In this document: positions 34,432 through 46,882 of the stretch, in pieces
Numbering within the stretch: position 1 is the stretch's first letter
How the letters are laid out: every line of letters begins with the position of its first letter
NCBI GenBank assembly: GCA_014529385.2
Contig: CM043960.1
Coordinates: 70,249,410-70,313,409, forward strand
DNA: 64,000 nucleotides
Origin: Adiantum capillus-veneris
Lineage: Eukaryota; Streptophyta; Polypodiopsida; Polypodiales; Pteridaceae
Direction of reading: 5' to 3'
Notes under the pieces: model-generated
Databases searched by the model: none
Seen by the model: only the letters and a program-made list of their open reading frames with translations
Told to the model about the DNA's origin: nothing
Translations under genes and position numbers: made by a program

Positions 34432-35612
34432 TCCGGTGCTTTAAGCACAGGTGCTGATATAAGGTTTTCTTTCAGCTTTTGGAATGAAGTTTCACACTCC
34501 TCAGTCCAGTCAAAATTGACTAGCAAACGATACAAAGGTTGTGCCATGACTACATACATATATATGAATCTTCGATAATATCCGAAGTGTCCCATGAAGG
34601 ATTGCACTTGTTTCGCATTAGTAGGCCTGGGCAGGTCTACTATGACTTTGATTTTGTCTAGGTCAATGGTTATGTCATTTCTTGAGACAATGTGTCCTAA
34701 GATGTGGCCTTGCCTAACCATGAAAATACACTTTTCCGGTTTAGGACAGATTCTATATGTTCTGCATTTTTCAAATACCTTTTGCAAATGGTCAATATGT
34801 TCCTCTCGTAGAAGAGAGTGTACACAAAGATCATCCATGTATATTTCTAAGAATATTCTTAGGTATTCTTTGAACGCGTGTGTCATTAACCTTTGAAAGG
34901 TAGCTAGGGCATTAGTTAAGCCAAAAGGCATAACTCGATACGTATATATTTCCCATTCTGTGGCAAACGCTGTTTTGTGTTGATCCTCTATTGCAATTGC
35001 CAGTTGGTTGTATCCTGAAAACCCATCTAGAAAGGAGTAAGCCCGTTTTCCGGCCACCCTCTCAAGTACATGTTTTGTGATTGGCAAGGGATAATTATCC
35101 CTTATGGTGGCTGTATTTACCTTTTTGAGGTTTACACACACTCGCAGTTTTTTGTTCTTCTTGGGGACTGCCACAATGGGTGACACCCAATCTGTATGCT
35201 CGATTTCATAGATGAATTCAGCATCCATCAGCTTGTCAATCTCCTCTTTGATTCGTATAGCAAATGTGTCATTATATGTAAAAGGACGTTGTTTGCTAGG
35301 TTTGACATCTGATTTCAAAGGAATTGTACGTTGGCATATCGATGGATCAACTCCTTTGAGGTCTTTGTAGGACCATGCAAACACATCTTTATACTTCTTG
35401 AGAAGTTGTGTTAGCCGTTCCTCTTCTTCAGGCTCTAAATCAGTTGCTATATAGACCGGCTGAGGCTTTTCACCTGGTTGAGCGAGGTCTATCCTTTTTG
35501 CATTTTCCGGCCCATCATAAGATTCCTGGTTTGTCCTTTCCCTGATTGGTGGTGTCATTATGATTTTTCTGTCCTGGATGGTAAATTTCCGATAGTGTGA
35601 TGGTACATTCAT
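34317..35612 (-). pseudogene. Reverse transcriptase of the giant element
   Basis: A clear Ty3/gypsy RT. It has an N-terminal TDLEPEEEERLTQLLKKYKD block, then CVNLKKVNTATIRDNYPLP, motif A as SFLDGFSGYNQL (Asp present), the RVMPFGLTNALATFQRLM block, and motif B/C ending in IYMDDLCVHS, where the YMDD active site is intact. A GHILGHIVS block and the connection region follow. The 431-codon segment is uninterrupted, but it is flanked by in-frame stops upstream (35613-35846) and a frameshift into RNase H downstream. It lies in the same frame as gag and protease, as for a single polyprotein. Confidence 0.88.
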
Positions 35613-35846
35613 GTTTCCCTTTTTTGACTCCCCCTTACCTCACTATCTTCCTCAGTAGTCCATTCCTCTCATAAAGAACGTTTTAGTTCTTGGTATTTCT
35701 GTTTACGCTCCAGTTTGGTCCACTCTGGGTCTTTTGTTGTTTCTTTTTTTTTATTTTTGGTATTTTTGTGATTTTGTTTCGGTTTTAGCTTTTCGTACTT
35801 GTTTTATTTCCTCTCTCGTTCTTTCCCTTCAAATTTTTGAGAATCT

Positions 35847-37262
35847 TTATGATATTTGATCTTTTACACAATCCTCTGCTTTTACAAGCATTAGATAGTG
35901 AGTTTTATCTTTTATCTTGGGCATCAGGTTCTCTCTCATTTTGTTTTCTGCTCGTTTTCTCGTATAGCGTTCCTGGCCTCTAGGGTGCTGATTGGCAAAA
36001 TGATAAAACTTGATATTCTCTGTTTTCTCCCCATGCTCTCTTGAGTTGACTGAATACTCATTATCTGCATCGTTATTTACCTCCAGATGCTCAGAGGAGT
36101 TATAAAACTCTTCTTGTTCTGGTGGTTCTACCATCTCATCTCTTCCTGGTATAAGGCTTACCATGTAATAGGGTAGCACATCATAGCTATCCTTATCATA
36201 AAATTTTGTTGTTGGACTATTTGTAATGGTACAAACATCCAATGTTGCTAGTATGTGTTCCCATTCCAGAGGTTCCAAGGCATCTTTAGGAAAAGGTTCC
36301 GGAATATAATCCTTGTCCTCAATCGCTCTTTCTAAGACGCATTCCTCTCTTTTTAAGCTTCCACAATGTGAAGCTCCACACATCCATAGCTCTTTTTGTT
36401 GCCCTAACCATGTTGGGAGTTCCGACCCTGCTAATGTAGCTGAATCAAACTCTTCCACTAGTGTTTGGTTCACATCCTTGTAACTGTGGTCTTTCAGGTG
36501 TATTTTGGTTGTTGTCTCGCCATGTCTGAGGTATATGTGGTCGTAACCCCAATCATGGACCATCTTCAATTGTCTCATGAATGGTCTTCCCAAGATGATC
36601 TCGTAATTGTTCTTTTTGTCGAAATCGACTATTGCAAATGTATGCTCATACTCGATTCCGCATGAAGTGACAATCACTTTTTCTAAGAGTCCTAGAGGCT
36701 TCTACATGAACCCATCTGCCAATTGCAATTTCGATCTAGTAGCTCTCAAAGCTGATTTTCCCCACCAGATTTCCTTGGTGGCGATAGCGACTCCTGCTCC
36801 ACTGTCAAGAATAGCTTTGGAAACTACTCCTTGGAATTCCACCGGTAGTGTGGTATTTCCATCTTCTCCCTCACAATACTCTCCAACCTTGTTTAAAGGT
36901 ACTGGCCTAGTGTTTAGTTGAGGCCTGTCCAATTCTATGATCCTTTCTTGAAGCTTCGAGGTGGGGTATTTCACTCCAAATTTTTCTAGGCATTTTCCTA
37001 CTGTGGTCCACATGTTTGGTCGTAACCTTAGGAGTTCGGCTAATGTGATTGTGCATGCCACCGGGGCGGATAATAACTCAATCAACCCTTGTGAATCCAT
37101 CAATTTGTTAGAAGAAAGTCTTTGAGATGGGATTGCTCTCACCTCAGACTTGGCTTCATACTCTCCTAGGTAAGAGGGTAGAGTTTTTAGTGAGTCTGGT
37201 TGGCTGTGCCCCGAACTAATTGATCCCTGGTCTCCCCCTTGTGAATGTATATCAAACTTCAT
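35847..37262 (-). pseudogene. Aspartic protease region of the giant element
   Basis: Two in-frame segments (37262-36702 and 36677-35847) are separated by a TAG at 36699-36701. The first ends with KAILDSGAGVAIATKEIWW, the active-site flap start of a retropepsin, with the Asp codon near 36806. The second starts with TFAIVDFDKKNNYEIILGRPF, which supplies the I-L-G-x-P block. The acidic linker that follows runs toward RT. The protease would cleave the gag-pol polyprotein. A single nonsense change in the middle of the domain inactivates it. Confidence 0.82.
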
Positions 37263-37376
37263 TTGTGATCTTGCCTCAAATTGTTCAATAGGAGGTAAGA
37301 TCTCCTTTTTCTCTTTTCTTGTGTTGTTTATGTGGTAACTCCACCTGTTAGCTTTGTTGGCCTCACGGATTTGCTT

Positions 37377-40070
37377 TCACAGATCATCTAGACCGTTACA
37401 ATCCTTACCCATTTCTACCAATGTTTTAGGCTGGAACCCGTCACTTGCCTCATCTGTTGTATTTGGCACTATGATAGGCTCTCCCCTAGACTCATAAGCA
37501 TTCGTGAGTCTTTCCTTCCTTTCTACTTGTTCCTCTAAAGTTGGTTTGATAGGGGTTGGAGCTAGTACTTCATGCCAATTTGCAGGTTTACCAAGCGGGT
37601 TTTCTATCAAAGATTGAGATGTTTCAATCATCTTTCTACAAATTTCCAACCTCTGTTTTTCTATTTCAGCATATGGATAAGTCATCCATCTTTGCTCTTG
37701 GGTTTGGTTCTTTTTGAGTCTGGCTTCATAAGCTTTTAGAAGTGCATCTAACTGCTCATTTACCTTGTCTGCTAGTACTGATCCTCCTGATCCTGCACTT
37801 TTGGGCTCTGCTATTTCCTTGGGTGCTATGGTTGTCGCAGTGTGTGAGCTTAGGCTAGCTAGATCCTCTAACCGCTCTAATCTATCCTTTGTGTGTTTTA
37901 ACTCCTCGGATAGAGCCGTTTTCTCTCGTTCTTTCCTGGCTTTCATATGCGCTTTTCTAGCTTTCCAAGTGCTTCTCTGATTTTTCATTTCTGAACTTGG
38001 GGCATCGGTTTTAGGCTCTTCAATTATGGGTTTGTTCGTCATTCTTTGAGCTTGGGCTCGTGTCACTGCCTGAATAGGTATGATTGTCTCATTTTCTGAC
38101 CCTCCATTGGAAGGCACTGCTTCCAGCATGTTCAAGGTAGTTTTTGCTCCTTTGCTCGGGTTCTTAGGGAAATCCGGAATCAAATGAGTAACTCCACACT
38201 CGGTGCAATATGCGTTGACTCTAATGATTTCATCATGAGGATAGTCTCTTAGCCAATGGTCTCCACCACACTTGTAGCAGGGTCCTTTAGGCTGTTGAGG
38301 TGCTCCTTGAGCTCCTCTTTGTTGGTATGCATGTCTTTGCCCACCCATGCGTCCATTGGCTATGAACAACAATGTTCGTTCATCCAAGCTATATCTTCCT
38401 TCTCTTGCTGCATGTGCACCTGTTGGAGGTCCTCCATCTCCCATCATGCTCCATGGTTCTGGTATTGAGGGTTCTTTTGGTGGATAATAGATAGGATTTG
38501 CAGCATATCCATTGGGATCTTCATAATATGCATGTATAGGCACCAAAGACTTCTCTTCTGATTCGGTTACGGTTGATGTGTATCTTATGCCGACTGGTCG
38601 TAATCCTGGTAGGGGTGGTTGTTGCCCCAGCACTGGTTGTGGTCTTTCTACTCCTACAGGTCATGGTAGGTTGCCTGCTTGATGCCTAGGCATCGGTGGA
38701 ACTTGAGGAGGTGCTACCTGAGCTTGGGGAGCATAAGGTCTCTCTCTCACATATCCCTTGTTATAATAACATTCCTTCGTCCCATGGTTTGTCCATTTTT
38801 GTTCAATAGCACACCACTTGGGTTGTTTAGCCTGGGGTTTGGGATACAAGTTAATCTTTTTTAGCACTTCCTCTACAAGCTGCTCCTGGTTTACAACTAT
38901 TTCTCCTTTTGGTGCTGTCTTAGAAGACTTGCTTCCACTTTGTTGTGAGGAGGAATCATCGTCAAGATCCTTGAACTCACCCTCTTTGTAGACCGCAAAA
39001 TTGTCTACAAGGTAAAGAGCCTCCTTAGTTAACTCATTCAACGTCGTGCTCCTCTTCATATGTAAGTCCTTCTGGAGATCTTCATTCCTTAGTCCTTGGA
39101 TAAATATGAGCATAAGTCTGGACTGAGTTGGCAACTCTTCCACAGGGTAGAACTTAACATATCTTTTTAGTCGTAGGGCTGCCTTTCGCACAGATTATCC
39201 TTCTTTCTGTTTGAATTTATGGATTTTTGAGACGGTATTATGAGCTATCCCCCTTTGTGATAATTCCTCGATAAACTCGTCAAATACTTCCTCCATAGAC
39301 TCAAAGTCTCTACGCTCCACAGAGTCGAACCAAGTAGCAACGTCATCCTCTAGGGTTAGTCCAAACTCTGCAAATTGGGTAGGGAAGTCTAACACCTCTT
39401 CCGCTCTAATTACACTCACAAAGATTGCTACATGATCTCTCGGATCTCTGTTTCCCGTGTATTTATTGTTTACCCATTTTTGCACTTGAGAAGGTCTATT
39501 TTTACGATGGTCTATAAATCTCATCATTGTATCTCCTCGTCCCAATCTATATATCTCCTCTGGTCTTCTGTAGTAGGCTGGTTCCTCTCCCAATGGTGCT
39601 CCTAAGCCATAATTTCTAACACTTCTTGCCAGAGATGGTTCATCTCTTCGAACTTGTTCTATGGGTGGTCTTCCATGCTCTATTGACCCTTGAGTCTTTG
39701 GCGTACTCTCTCCTTGATATCTTGAATAGAGTGGTGGTTCTTGTAAATCCCTTAGCCCTCGTGCGGCTTGATAACCATCTCGGTTTCGGTCTTGCTCTAA
39801 TGTTGCACTCTGTCGAAGCCATGCCTGCAATGATGGTTGAGTTGCTAGTTGGTTTTGGTTGTTGAATGTCTGCGATCGGGTGGAATGTGAGGTCGCGTCA
39901 TACTCCTCTGAAAAGGGATTTGTAGACTTGCTAGGGGTGTAGGTGGATCTTGGCACTTCATCAGGGGCATATGTTGATGCTCCTGGAACTGTTGCCTTTT
40001 CTACCTCTTCTGGGAGAATACGTTGGTATTCTCGCCCGTACCTATCAACAAAAACGATATCCTTACCCAT
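37377..40070 (-). pseudogene. Gag of the giant element with two degraded zinc knuckles
   Basis: One frame with stops at 39192-39194 and 38658-38660. The 40070-39195 part holds the retrotransposon gag domain (VQKWVNNKYTGNRDPRDHVA, then FPTQFAEFGLTLEDDVATWF). It continues in 39191-38661 (LRLKRYVKFYPVEELP) and a glutamine/proline-rich linker. The 38633-37377 segment has two knuckle-like motifs, CYKCGGDHWLRDYP and CTECGVTHLIPDFP. Each matches the C-x2-C-x4-H-x4-C pattern except that the last cysteine is Tyr or Phe. Gag forms the particle and binds the RNA. Confidence 0.82.
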
Positions 40071-40130
40071 AGCAATTTCATAAGAGAATAAGTAAAGAAC
40101 CTTGTCTTTGCTTAACTCGTTTGGATAGGG

Positions 40131-40775
40131 TTATTTGCAGCGAAAGTAAGAGACTATTCCCTCGCTCTCATGCTTGTAAATTCCCACATTCTCATTATAT
40201 GTTGAAACCATGGTTGTTTTCTTATCATACATAAAAATTGCTCCAAGTCGATCAATGTTTGGTGGCGGTTCTTGAGTTTCTGAAACCATTTTCCCCTTCG
40301 CCACGTTATCTCCATATCTGTTGTAATCCTCACGGTTACTAACTATCAAATATTGGTTCCCCTTTTCATCTTGAAATCTATCTCCATCATCATAGACTCG
40401 AATTATCTCCAGTCTCTGAGCCGGTCTTTCTTCAATACAAATACACTTGCGTCCTCGATAGTCAGAATAAACTAGGGCTCCCCTCGAGTTCATTCCTTCT
40501 AAGAAGATCACAGTGAACTTGGAATCATTCAAAGGATTTAGGGAGGTGCTTCCTCCTGGCATTTTTCCGTCATAGGTGAAACCTCCTGGCTGTTGACTAC
40601 CCATCATGAAGAAGGATTTTTCTGATGAAGTGTCAGTATCACTACCCTCCTCAATAATCGGTGCTAGTGGATCTAGCCTTGCCTGGGTAACACTCTCCTC
40701 GGTGGACACTAAGCTACCTTGGTCACCTGTCACCTTCTGGTCTCTAAAAATGTATCTTCCTGATCTTAAATTCAT
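40131..40775 (-). pseudogene. N-terminal polyprotein segment upstream of gag (giant element)
   Basis: In frame with gag and separated from it only by a TAA at 40128-40130. The first ATG is at 40775. About 214 residues, acidic and serine-rich at the start, then a beta-rich region (RGALVYSDYRGRKCICIEE, LEIIRVYDDGDRF, KGNQYLIVS). I recognise no family. Ogre elements carry an ORF before gag, so this may be its counterpart fused in frame, but that comparison is by position only. Confidence 0.5.
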
Positions 40776-40789
40776 CAAACTTAGCAATG

Positions 40790-42561
40790 CAATTTATCAC
40801 AAATCCAACCACTCACCTAACAAAGGATCAGTCTCCGCACACTTCTTGCTTTGCTGTTGAATATACTTGTACACACGCGTTTAAATTCGGCAATCAAATC
40901 AAAGCATCTAACCGCTAGAGGTGATTTTAGTAATGATTGGTATAACTGGAGAGTTAACCTCAACCACTACTGTATTTTATGCACTGCTGATGTTCTGGAT
41001 TAGCTCTGCTAGTCTGGAACTGTACTTGCTTCGGATTTTGGTCAATTTACGTGAAAAGTCTGAATTCAGTCTTTACTCTGTCAAAAGGTCAAACAAGGTC
41101 CAAATTCACTTCTGAAAGAAGTTTTGAAACCCTTAAGTCAAATGGAACCTCACTGTATAAGCTCAGTCAAATTTTCTCTTCACTAAGCCCCAGTAGACAT
41201 CCTACATGTAGGATGTCTCCTGCTCAGTTTTGCCTGGATTCTTGCACTATGGATTCCCCTTGATGTTCTGAGTACACAACTGTTTTTACTTTTTGATTTG
41301 GACACCTATAAGCTGGTTAATGGATCAAAAATTTGTTTCGACAGCCTGCTGTTAGTCTTGATCAGTCTAATCAACTCCAATTTGGACCAAAATTGACTAG
41401 GAGGCTTGCCTCAGGCTATACAACACCCTGCTAGGCTTACAGTCAGTATCTGGCTTCAATTTCTTGTTTTAGACATTCTATGTGTAGCATGTCTTTTTGC
41501 TCAAAATAGCTTCAAATGCAAAGCACATACTCCTCTTTAGATGCTAATCACTTTGGTATGCTCAAATCTCGATTTGGAGTGCAAAATCACACAGATGATA
41601 TCCTACGCGTAGGATGTCTTTTTGATTTGTTTGACCCCACACTTGACCCACAACTTCCCCTTGATGTCAGCAACCCAGTGGTATGCTTAGATTTTGGTTT
41701 GGATTTCAAAAGTTCTCAATTTTAGTTGTTCTAGCCTTTTTCAGTCAAAAGTGCTAAAGTCTGCTTAGAGCCCAATTTTCTCACCCAAATAAGATGAAAC
41801 CTCTCTCAGTCACTCAATATATCATGCACATCATGCTCATGCAGTCATCCCATGGTTTTGGTCTTAAAATAATGCCTTGGCACAATTTGGGTAGGATGTC
41901 CGGCAATTTCAGTCTATCTGGCCTTATCCTGTCAAGATATGGCCAAATTTCCACTTTCCAGGTGAAAATAGGGTAAAACCTACCTTCTGGACACAGTGGT
42001 CAACTCAAAATTCCAAAATTCCCACCAGATTGGCCTTTAGACATCCTACGCGTAGGATGTCTCCTGGCTTAGAATTAAATTTTTTTCTGACAGAAATGCT
42101 CCTGATGCTCTGCAGCTCTATCAGAAACACTCACAGTAACTTTTGGACTTCACTTCAGCTTTCAAACACACTTTTTCGTCTTTTAAAACCTTGTGATGAA
42201 TCCAACAAGCAAGTATACATGCATGAAGTGCTCTAGATCCTGAATCATGATGTCCTACTTACTCTACTTCTACTCATCATGTGAAATGGTGATAATGGTG
42301 TTTTGGTTGCTTCCTAGCCTCTCCAGACTCTCAAGCTCTCCTTTCACCACTTCTACCACTCCAACTCCTACTCATCAACTCAACTATTACCTAAAACTAT
42401 CTCAGTCTACCTAAATCTACCTAAGTCGAAGGATCTAGACCAGACACACACTCCCTAGACTCCCTCTAAGACCTAGAGAGTCCTCCACCCTCTGATCCTA
42501 TCTAAATGTAAAACGAGACTCTTGGAAAGCCAAAGAATCCCTATCCTCAAGGACTAGTCTC
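40790..42561 (-). other. Leader of the giant element with palindromic repeats
   Basis: No sustained ORF. Four palindrome-family copies lie between 41195 and 42062. The remaining 25 bp up to the LTR lie beyond the Copia-2 insertion (47846-47881). Confidence 0.7.
41195..42062. repeat. Palindrome cluster, gag side (four copies)
   Basis: Copies of AGACATCCTACG plus its reverse complement lie at 41195-41218 (centre changed from CGCG to CATG, still a perfect palindrome), 41471-41494 (degenerate), 41596-41619 (two outer changes) and 42039-42062 (perfect). An additional half-site GTAGGATGTC lies near 41891. Confidence 0.9.
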
Positions 42562-42566
42562 GGTCA

Positions 42567-42887
42567 TGTAAAGAAAGAGGATGCAAGAGAGCTACACAAG
42601 ACAAGCACAAAGCACACAGAGATGGAAAGCCTCTTCTTCTTCTCTAAGAAAAGAGAGTACAAAATGACTAAGTGCTAAAACTGAAAAGTAGCACATATGT
42701 ACATGCGGTCACTAAGTGTGAACTCGTTAGAAGCGTACTAGGCTGGCACTATAAGTGTATTTGAGCTGTAGAATCACTGGCAGAGATCCTCCGTGTCGGT
42801 CACCTAATGCGCCAGCGAGTAAATATCGTAAGCGGCCAAGACCCGTAGTGGATGCTAGCTCAAGATGTAGAGCTCGACATCTCAACA
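42567..42887 (-). repeat. 3' LTR of Copia-2
   Basis: 321 bp; the partner is at 47528-47840. Confidence 0.93.
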
Positions 42888-42894
42888 CTCCCCC

Positions 42895-45214
42895 TCAAGC
42901 TTTGCATGTCGCAGAGTCCAAGCATAGTCCGAAAACGTCGAACCTTCTCAGCTCCGAGGGCCTTGGTAAAGATATCTGCTCCTCTGTGCTGACGTAGACC
43001 AAGTCGATGTGGCCCGCAAACACTCGTTGTCGAACGTAGTGGTAATGGACCTCTATGTGCTTGGTCCTGGCATGGAACACTGGGTTCCTAGCCAACTGCA
43101 TGCTGCTGAGGTTGTCACAATGGATGATAATCTGCTGGTCCACCTGCACTCCCAAGTCCTCAAGTAATGTGTGTAGCCAAGCTACCTCGCACGCTGCAAC
43201 TGCTGCACCTCTGTACTCGGTCTCTGTGCTCGATAAAGCAATCGTAGGCTTCTTTTTGCTGCTCCAAGTAACAGCAGCACTCCCAAAGAGAACATGAAGC
43301 CACTCGTAGATCTCCTATCAACAATGCTACCTGCCCAATCTGCATCTGTATACCCATACAATGCTAATGGCGCAACTGGTGCATAGAACAATGCGTAGTC
43401 AAGAGTCCCTTGCACATACTGAAGTGTACGTCGTACTCCATCCAAATGTGGCTTCCTCGAAAGCTGCATGAACTGACTCTCCAAGCCTACTGTGTAGCTC
43501 AAGTCTGGCCTCGTGATAGTCAAGTAGATTAGACTACCCACAATCTTTCTGTACATCTTGACATCCTCAACAACATCACCCTTCTCTGCACTCAGCTTTG
43601 CATTCACATCCAAGGGAATAGAAGTTGGCTTACAATCATCCATACCATACTTTGACAACATGTCCAAAGCATATTGTCTCTGTGATAGCCATACACCCTC
43701 TGGAGTCTTGATCACCTCAATGCCAAGAAAGTAGCGCAACTCGCCCAAATCTTTCATTTCAAACTCCTGTTTAAGAAGACCCTTCACATGGTCAATCTCC
43801 ATAGCATTGTCACCCACAATAATAAGGTCATCTACATATATGGTAATGACCACAATCCCCACATCACTCTCACGTACATAGAGTGAATGATCAGCATGAG
43901 CTCTCCTAAACCCAATACTGACAAGATACTTGGAAATCCTGTCATACCATGCTCTAGAGCCCTTCTTCAAACCATACAAAGCTTTGAGAAGTACGCATAC
44001 ATAATCTGGGTAACCTGGATCGACATAACCAGGTGGCTGATCCATATACACTTCCTCTTGCAACTCACCATTCAAGAAGGTATTCTTTACATCCATTTGA
44101 TGCATAATCCATCCTCTAGATGCAGCCACTGCTATGACAGCTCTCACAGTCGTCATCTTTGCCACTGGAGCAAAGGTCTCCTCATAGTCTATGCCATACG
44201 TCTGTGCATAATCCTTTGCGACCAGCCTTGCCTTGTGACGCTCAATATTACCATCAGCCTTATGCTTGGTTTTATACACCCATTTACAGCCAATAGCTTT
44301 CTTGCCACTTGGCAATGGTTTTATACACCCATTTACAGCCAATAGCTTTCTTGCCACTTGGCAATGGCACCAACTCCCATGTGTCGTTTGCTTCCAATGC
44401 ATCCATCTCTTCATTCATTGCATCATCCCAATGCACATTTCCAACTGCATCTTCAAAACATGTGGGCTCCACATCCTGTATCACCTTAGCCATGTAGGCT
44501 TGGTGATGCAATAGATACCCATCATAAGTCAATTTCTGAACTGGATTTCTGACTCTGTTAGATCTGCGCGGTCCTGGGTCACTCCTTTTCCCTCTAGCAT
44601 CTTCTTGTACTTTCCTTACACCAGGTATCCTGACAGCCGTAATTCCAAATTCCTCATCAAGACTTTGTTTAGAACCATCTGAATCCATGTCTACATGTGA
44701 AAACCCTGATGATGCGTCAGCCATAAAGGGAGGTTCATCTACCTTTTCGTGATACATTCCCTGTACCTGTTGGTGGAGTAACCTGTGTACGTAGTCTACC
44801 ATTCCATGGCTTCTCAACAGATCCACGAGAAGAGGAATCTTGTGGTCCACTCAAAACCTGTGACTATGGCCTCACATTTTGTACGACCACATCATCTTTT
44901 ACATCAGCCCCAATAGTGCCATGTGCATTACTGTACCAGCTGCTCATCTCATCAAAGACTACATCTCTGCTCACTCGTAATTCTCGTGTAGTAGGATTGT
45001 AGTACCTGTACCCCTTTTGTTCAAGGGAATATCCCACAAGAATACATTTCTCTACTTTAGGATCCAATTTCCTACGCAACTCATCTGGTACATGCACGTA
45101 ATCCATGCAGCCAAACACTTTCAAGTGTGCCAAATCAAGCTTTGTACCTGTAAACTTTTCCTCAGGCGTTACATCATGCACCGCAGCTGTAGGTGTCCTG
45201 TTCATAATGTACAC
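42895..45214 (-). pseudogene. Copia-2 pol C-terminal half: integrase end, RT, RNase H
   Basis: 45214-44864 is the region after the integrase core (LDLAHLKVFGCMDYVHVP). RT runs from WELVPLPSGKKAIGCKWVYKT (44290-44420) through ARLVAKDYAQTYGIDYEETFAPVA, MDVKNTFLNGE and the intact YVDDLIIVG active site to about 43550. RNase H follows (GYTDADWAGSIVDRRSTSG, then IIIHCDNLSSMQLARNPVFH in another frame, 43155-42895). Breaks seen: a frameshift near 44850-44864, a 49-bp tandem duplication at 44268-44366 that shifts the RT frame, and a one-base deletion near 43290 in RNase H. The catalytic residues themselves are preserved, so the copy died recently. Confidence 0.88.
44268..44366. repeat. 49-bp tandem duplication in Copia-2 RT
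   Basis: The segment starting GGTTTTATACACCC is present twice in direct succession (44268 and 44317), identical in both copies. It is not a multiple of three. Confidence 0.93.
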
Positions 45215-45235
45215 AGCTGTATTTACAGCTTCAAC

Positions 45236-46846
45236 CTAGAAATGATGAGGTATGTTCTTCTCATTCATCAATGCACGTGCAACCTCTGCAATGTGCTTGT
45301 TTTTCCTTTCTGCGACCCCATTCTGCTGTGGAATATATCTACATGTAAACTGCCTGCGTATACCATGCATTTGCAGAAAATCTGAAAAATCATTGGAGAA
45401 GTACTCTCCCCCTCCATCTGACCTCAATGTCTTGATTTGCATATCTGTCTCCTTCTCAATCATGACTTTGAAGTCCTGAAAGTGACCAAACACTTCACTT
45501 TTGTTACGCATGAAGTAGACCCATACTTTCCTTGTATGGTCATCAATGAAAGAGACATAATACCTGCAACCATGTATACTTGTAGTATCGGTTGGACCCC
45601 AAACATCTGTGTGCACCACCTCAAGTGTATTTTTACATACATTGTGCTCATGTGGAAATGAGCCCTTTGACTGTTTTCCAAACTGGCATGCTGCACACAC
45701 TTTATGCATACCATCCACCTTGAATTTGGGCAAACCTTTTACAATCTGTTTTGATTGCATGCTGCGCAATCTCTGCTCATTGACATGGCCAATGAATTTG
45801 TGCCAAATGTCAACATCAGCCACAACACCTGTGCCCTGTGAAAATAATGCAGCTTTTACCTCAGGCATGTCTACATTTAGCGTAAACATTCTGCCCACAC
45901 ATTTGCCCTCTGTGATAAGCTTACAACCATTCTGGAAATCTTCTACATAACAGCCATTTGGATTGAAGCGAACCTGCAAACGCTGCTCAACCATTTGTCC
46001 AACAGAAACAAGATTCTTTGTAATGTTTGGGACATGAAGTACATCTGCTAAGTACTTTGATTTCCCACTCTTCGTATTTAGAGGTATGTCCCCTACATGA
46101 GCAATGGGGTGAGCTGTGTCATCTCCTGTCTGCACATAGCCTGACACATCTGGTTTGCGCATATCTCTAAACCACTCTCCACGAGACGTCATGTGATTAG
46201 AGGAACCTGAATCCACATACCAAACATCATCTTGGGTGGAATTCTCTACAGTCATTGTATTCATTACATGCTGCATAACAAACATGCGCTCATTTTTGCT
46301 ATCATCTGCATCTCTGCTAGTAGATGCATAGTTGCCCTGTTCTCTCTTTCCACTTGCTTTTCCCTTTGGACAGTCACGTGACATGTGACCTCTTTCACCA
46401 CAAGTCCAACATTCTCTGCTATCTGCAGTATGTTGTTGCCTACTTGATCTTGCACCATGACCTCTTTGACTCCCCCTGCCTTGAGACTGGTTTCTCCTGC
46501 CACCTGTATTGTTTTGATTTGATTGACCTTCTTGAAATTGGCCCCTGAAACCACTTGGGCCTCGACCACGACCTCTACCTCTACCTCTGTTGGAGTTAGA
46601 ATAGAAGGCCTGTTCATACCTATTTCTGCCACGAGAAGAAGACGTGTCAAGACCAAGGTTCTTCTCCTCAAGAATAAGCATAGAAATCAAATCTTGGAAC
46701 ACGTGGATGTCGTCTCTTGTATTCATGGAAGACCTGAAATGTACATACTGATCTCCTATACCATCCAAGCATGCACAGACAATGTCATCGTCTTCCACTG
46801 AGACTTTAATAGATCCAAGAGCCACAATGATACTCTTGATCTTCAA
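45236..46846 (-). pseudogene. Copia-2 gag C-terminus, protease and integrase core
   Basis: A continuous 536-codon frame. It holds the rest of gag, an arginine/glycine-rich stretch (RGRGRGRGPSGFRG), an intact zinc knuckle CWTCGERGHMSRDC, protease with VWYVDSGSSNHMT (DSG intact), the pre-integrase zinc region (HKFIGHVN, then CAACQFGKQ), and the integrase core with VHTDVWGP, LRSDGGGEYF and NGVAERKNK (D, D, E all present). It ends at a TAG (45236-45238) in a position where the family has tryptophan, and the same frame continues downstream. Enzyme motifs are in good order. Confidence 0.9.
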
Positions 46847-46882
46847 AGAATAATCATTGATGGAGAGGTTGTTCCTCTTAAC

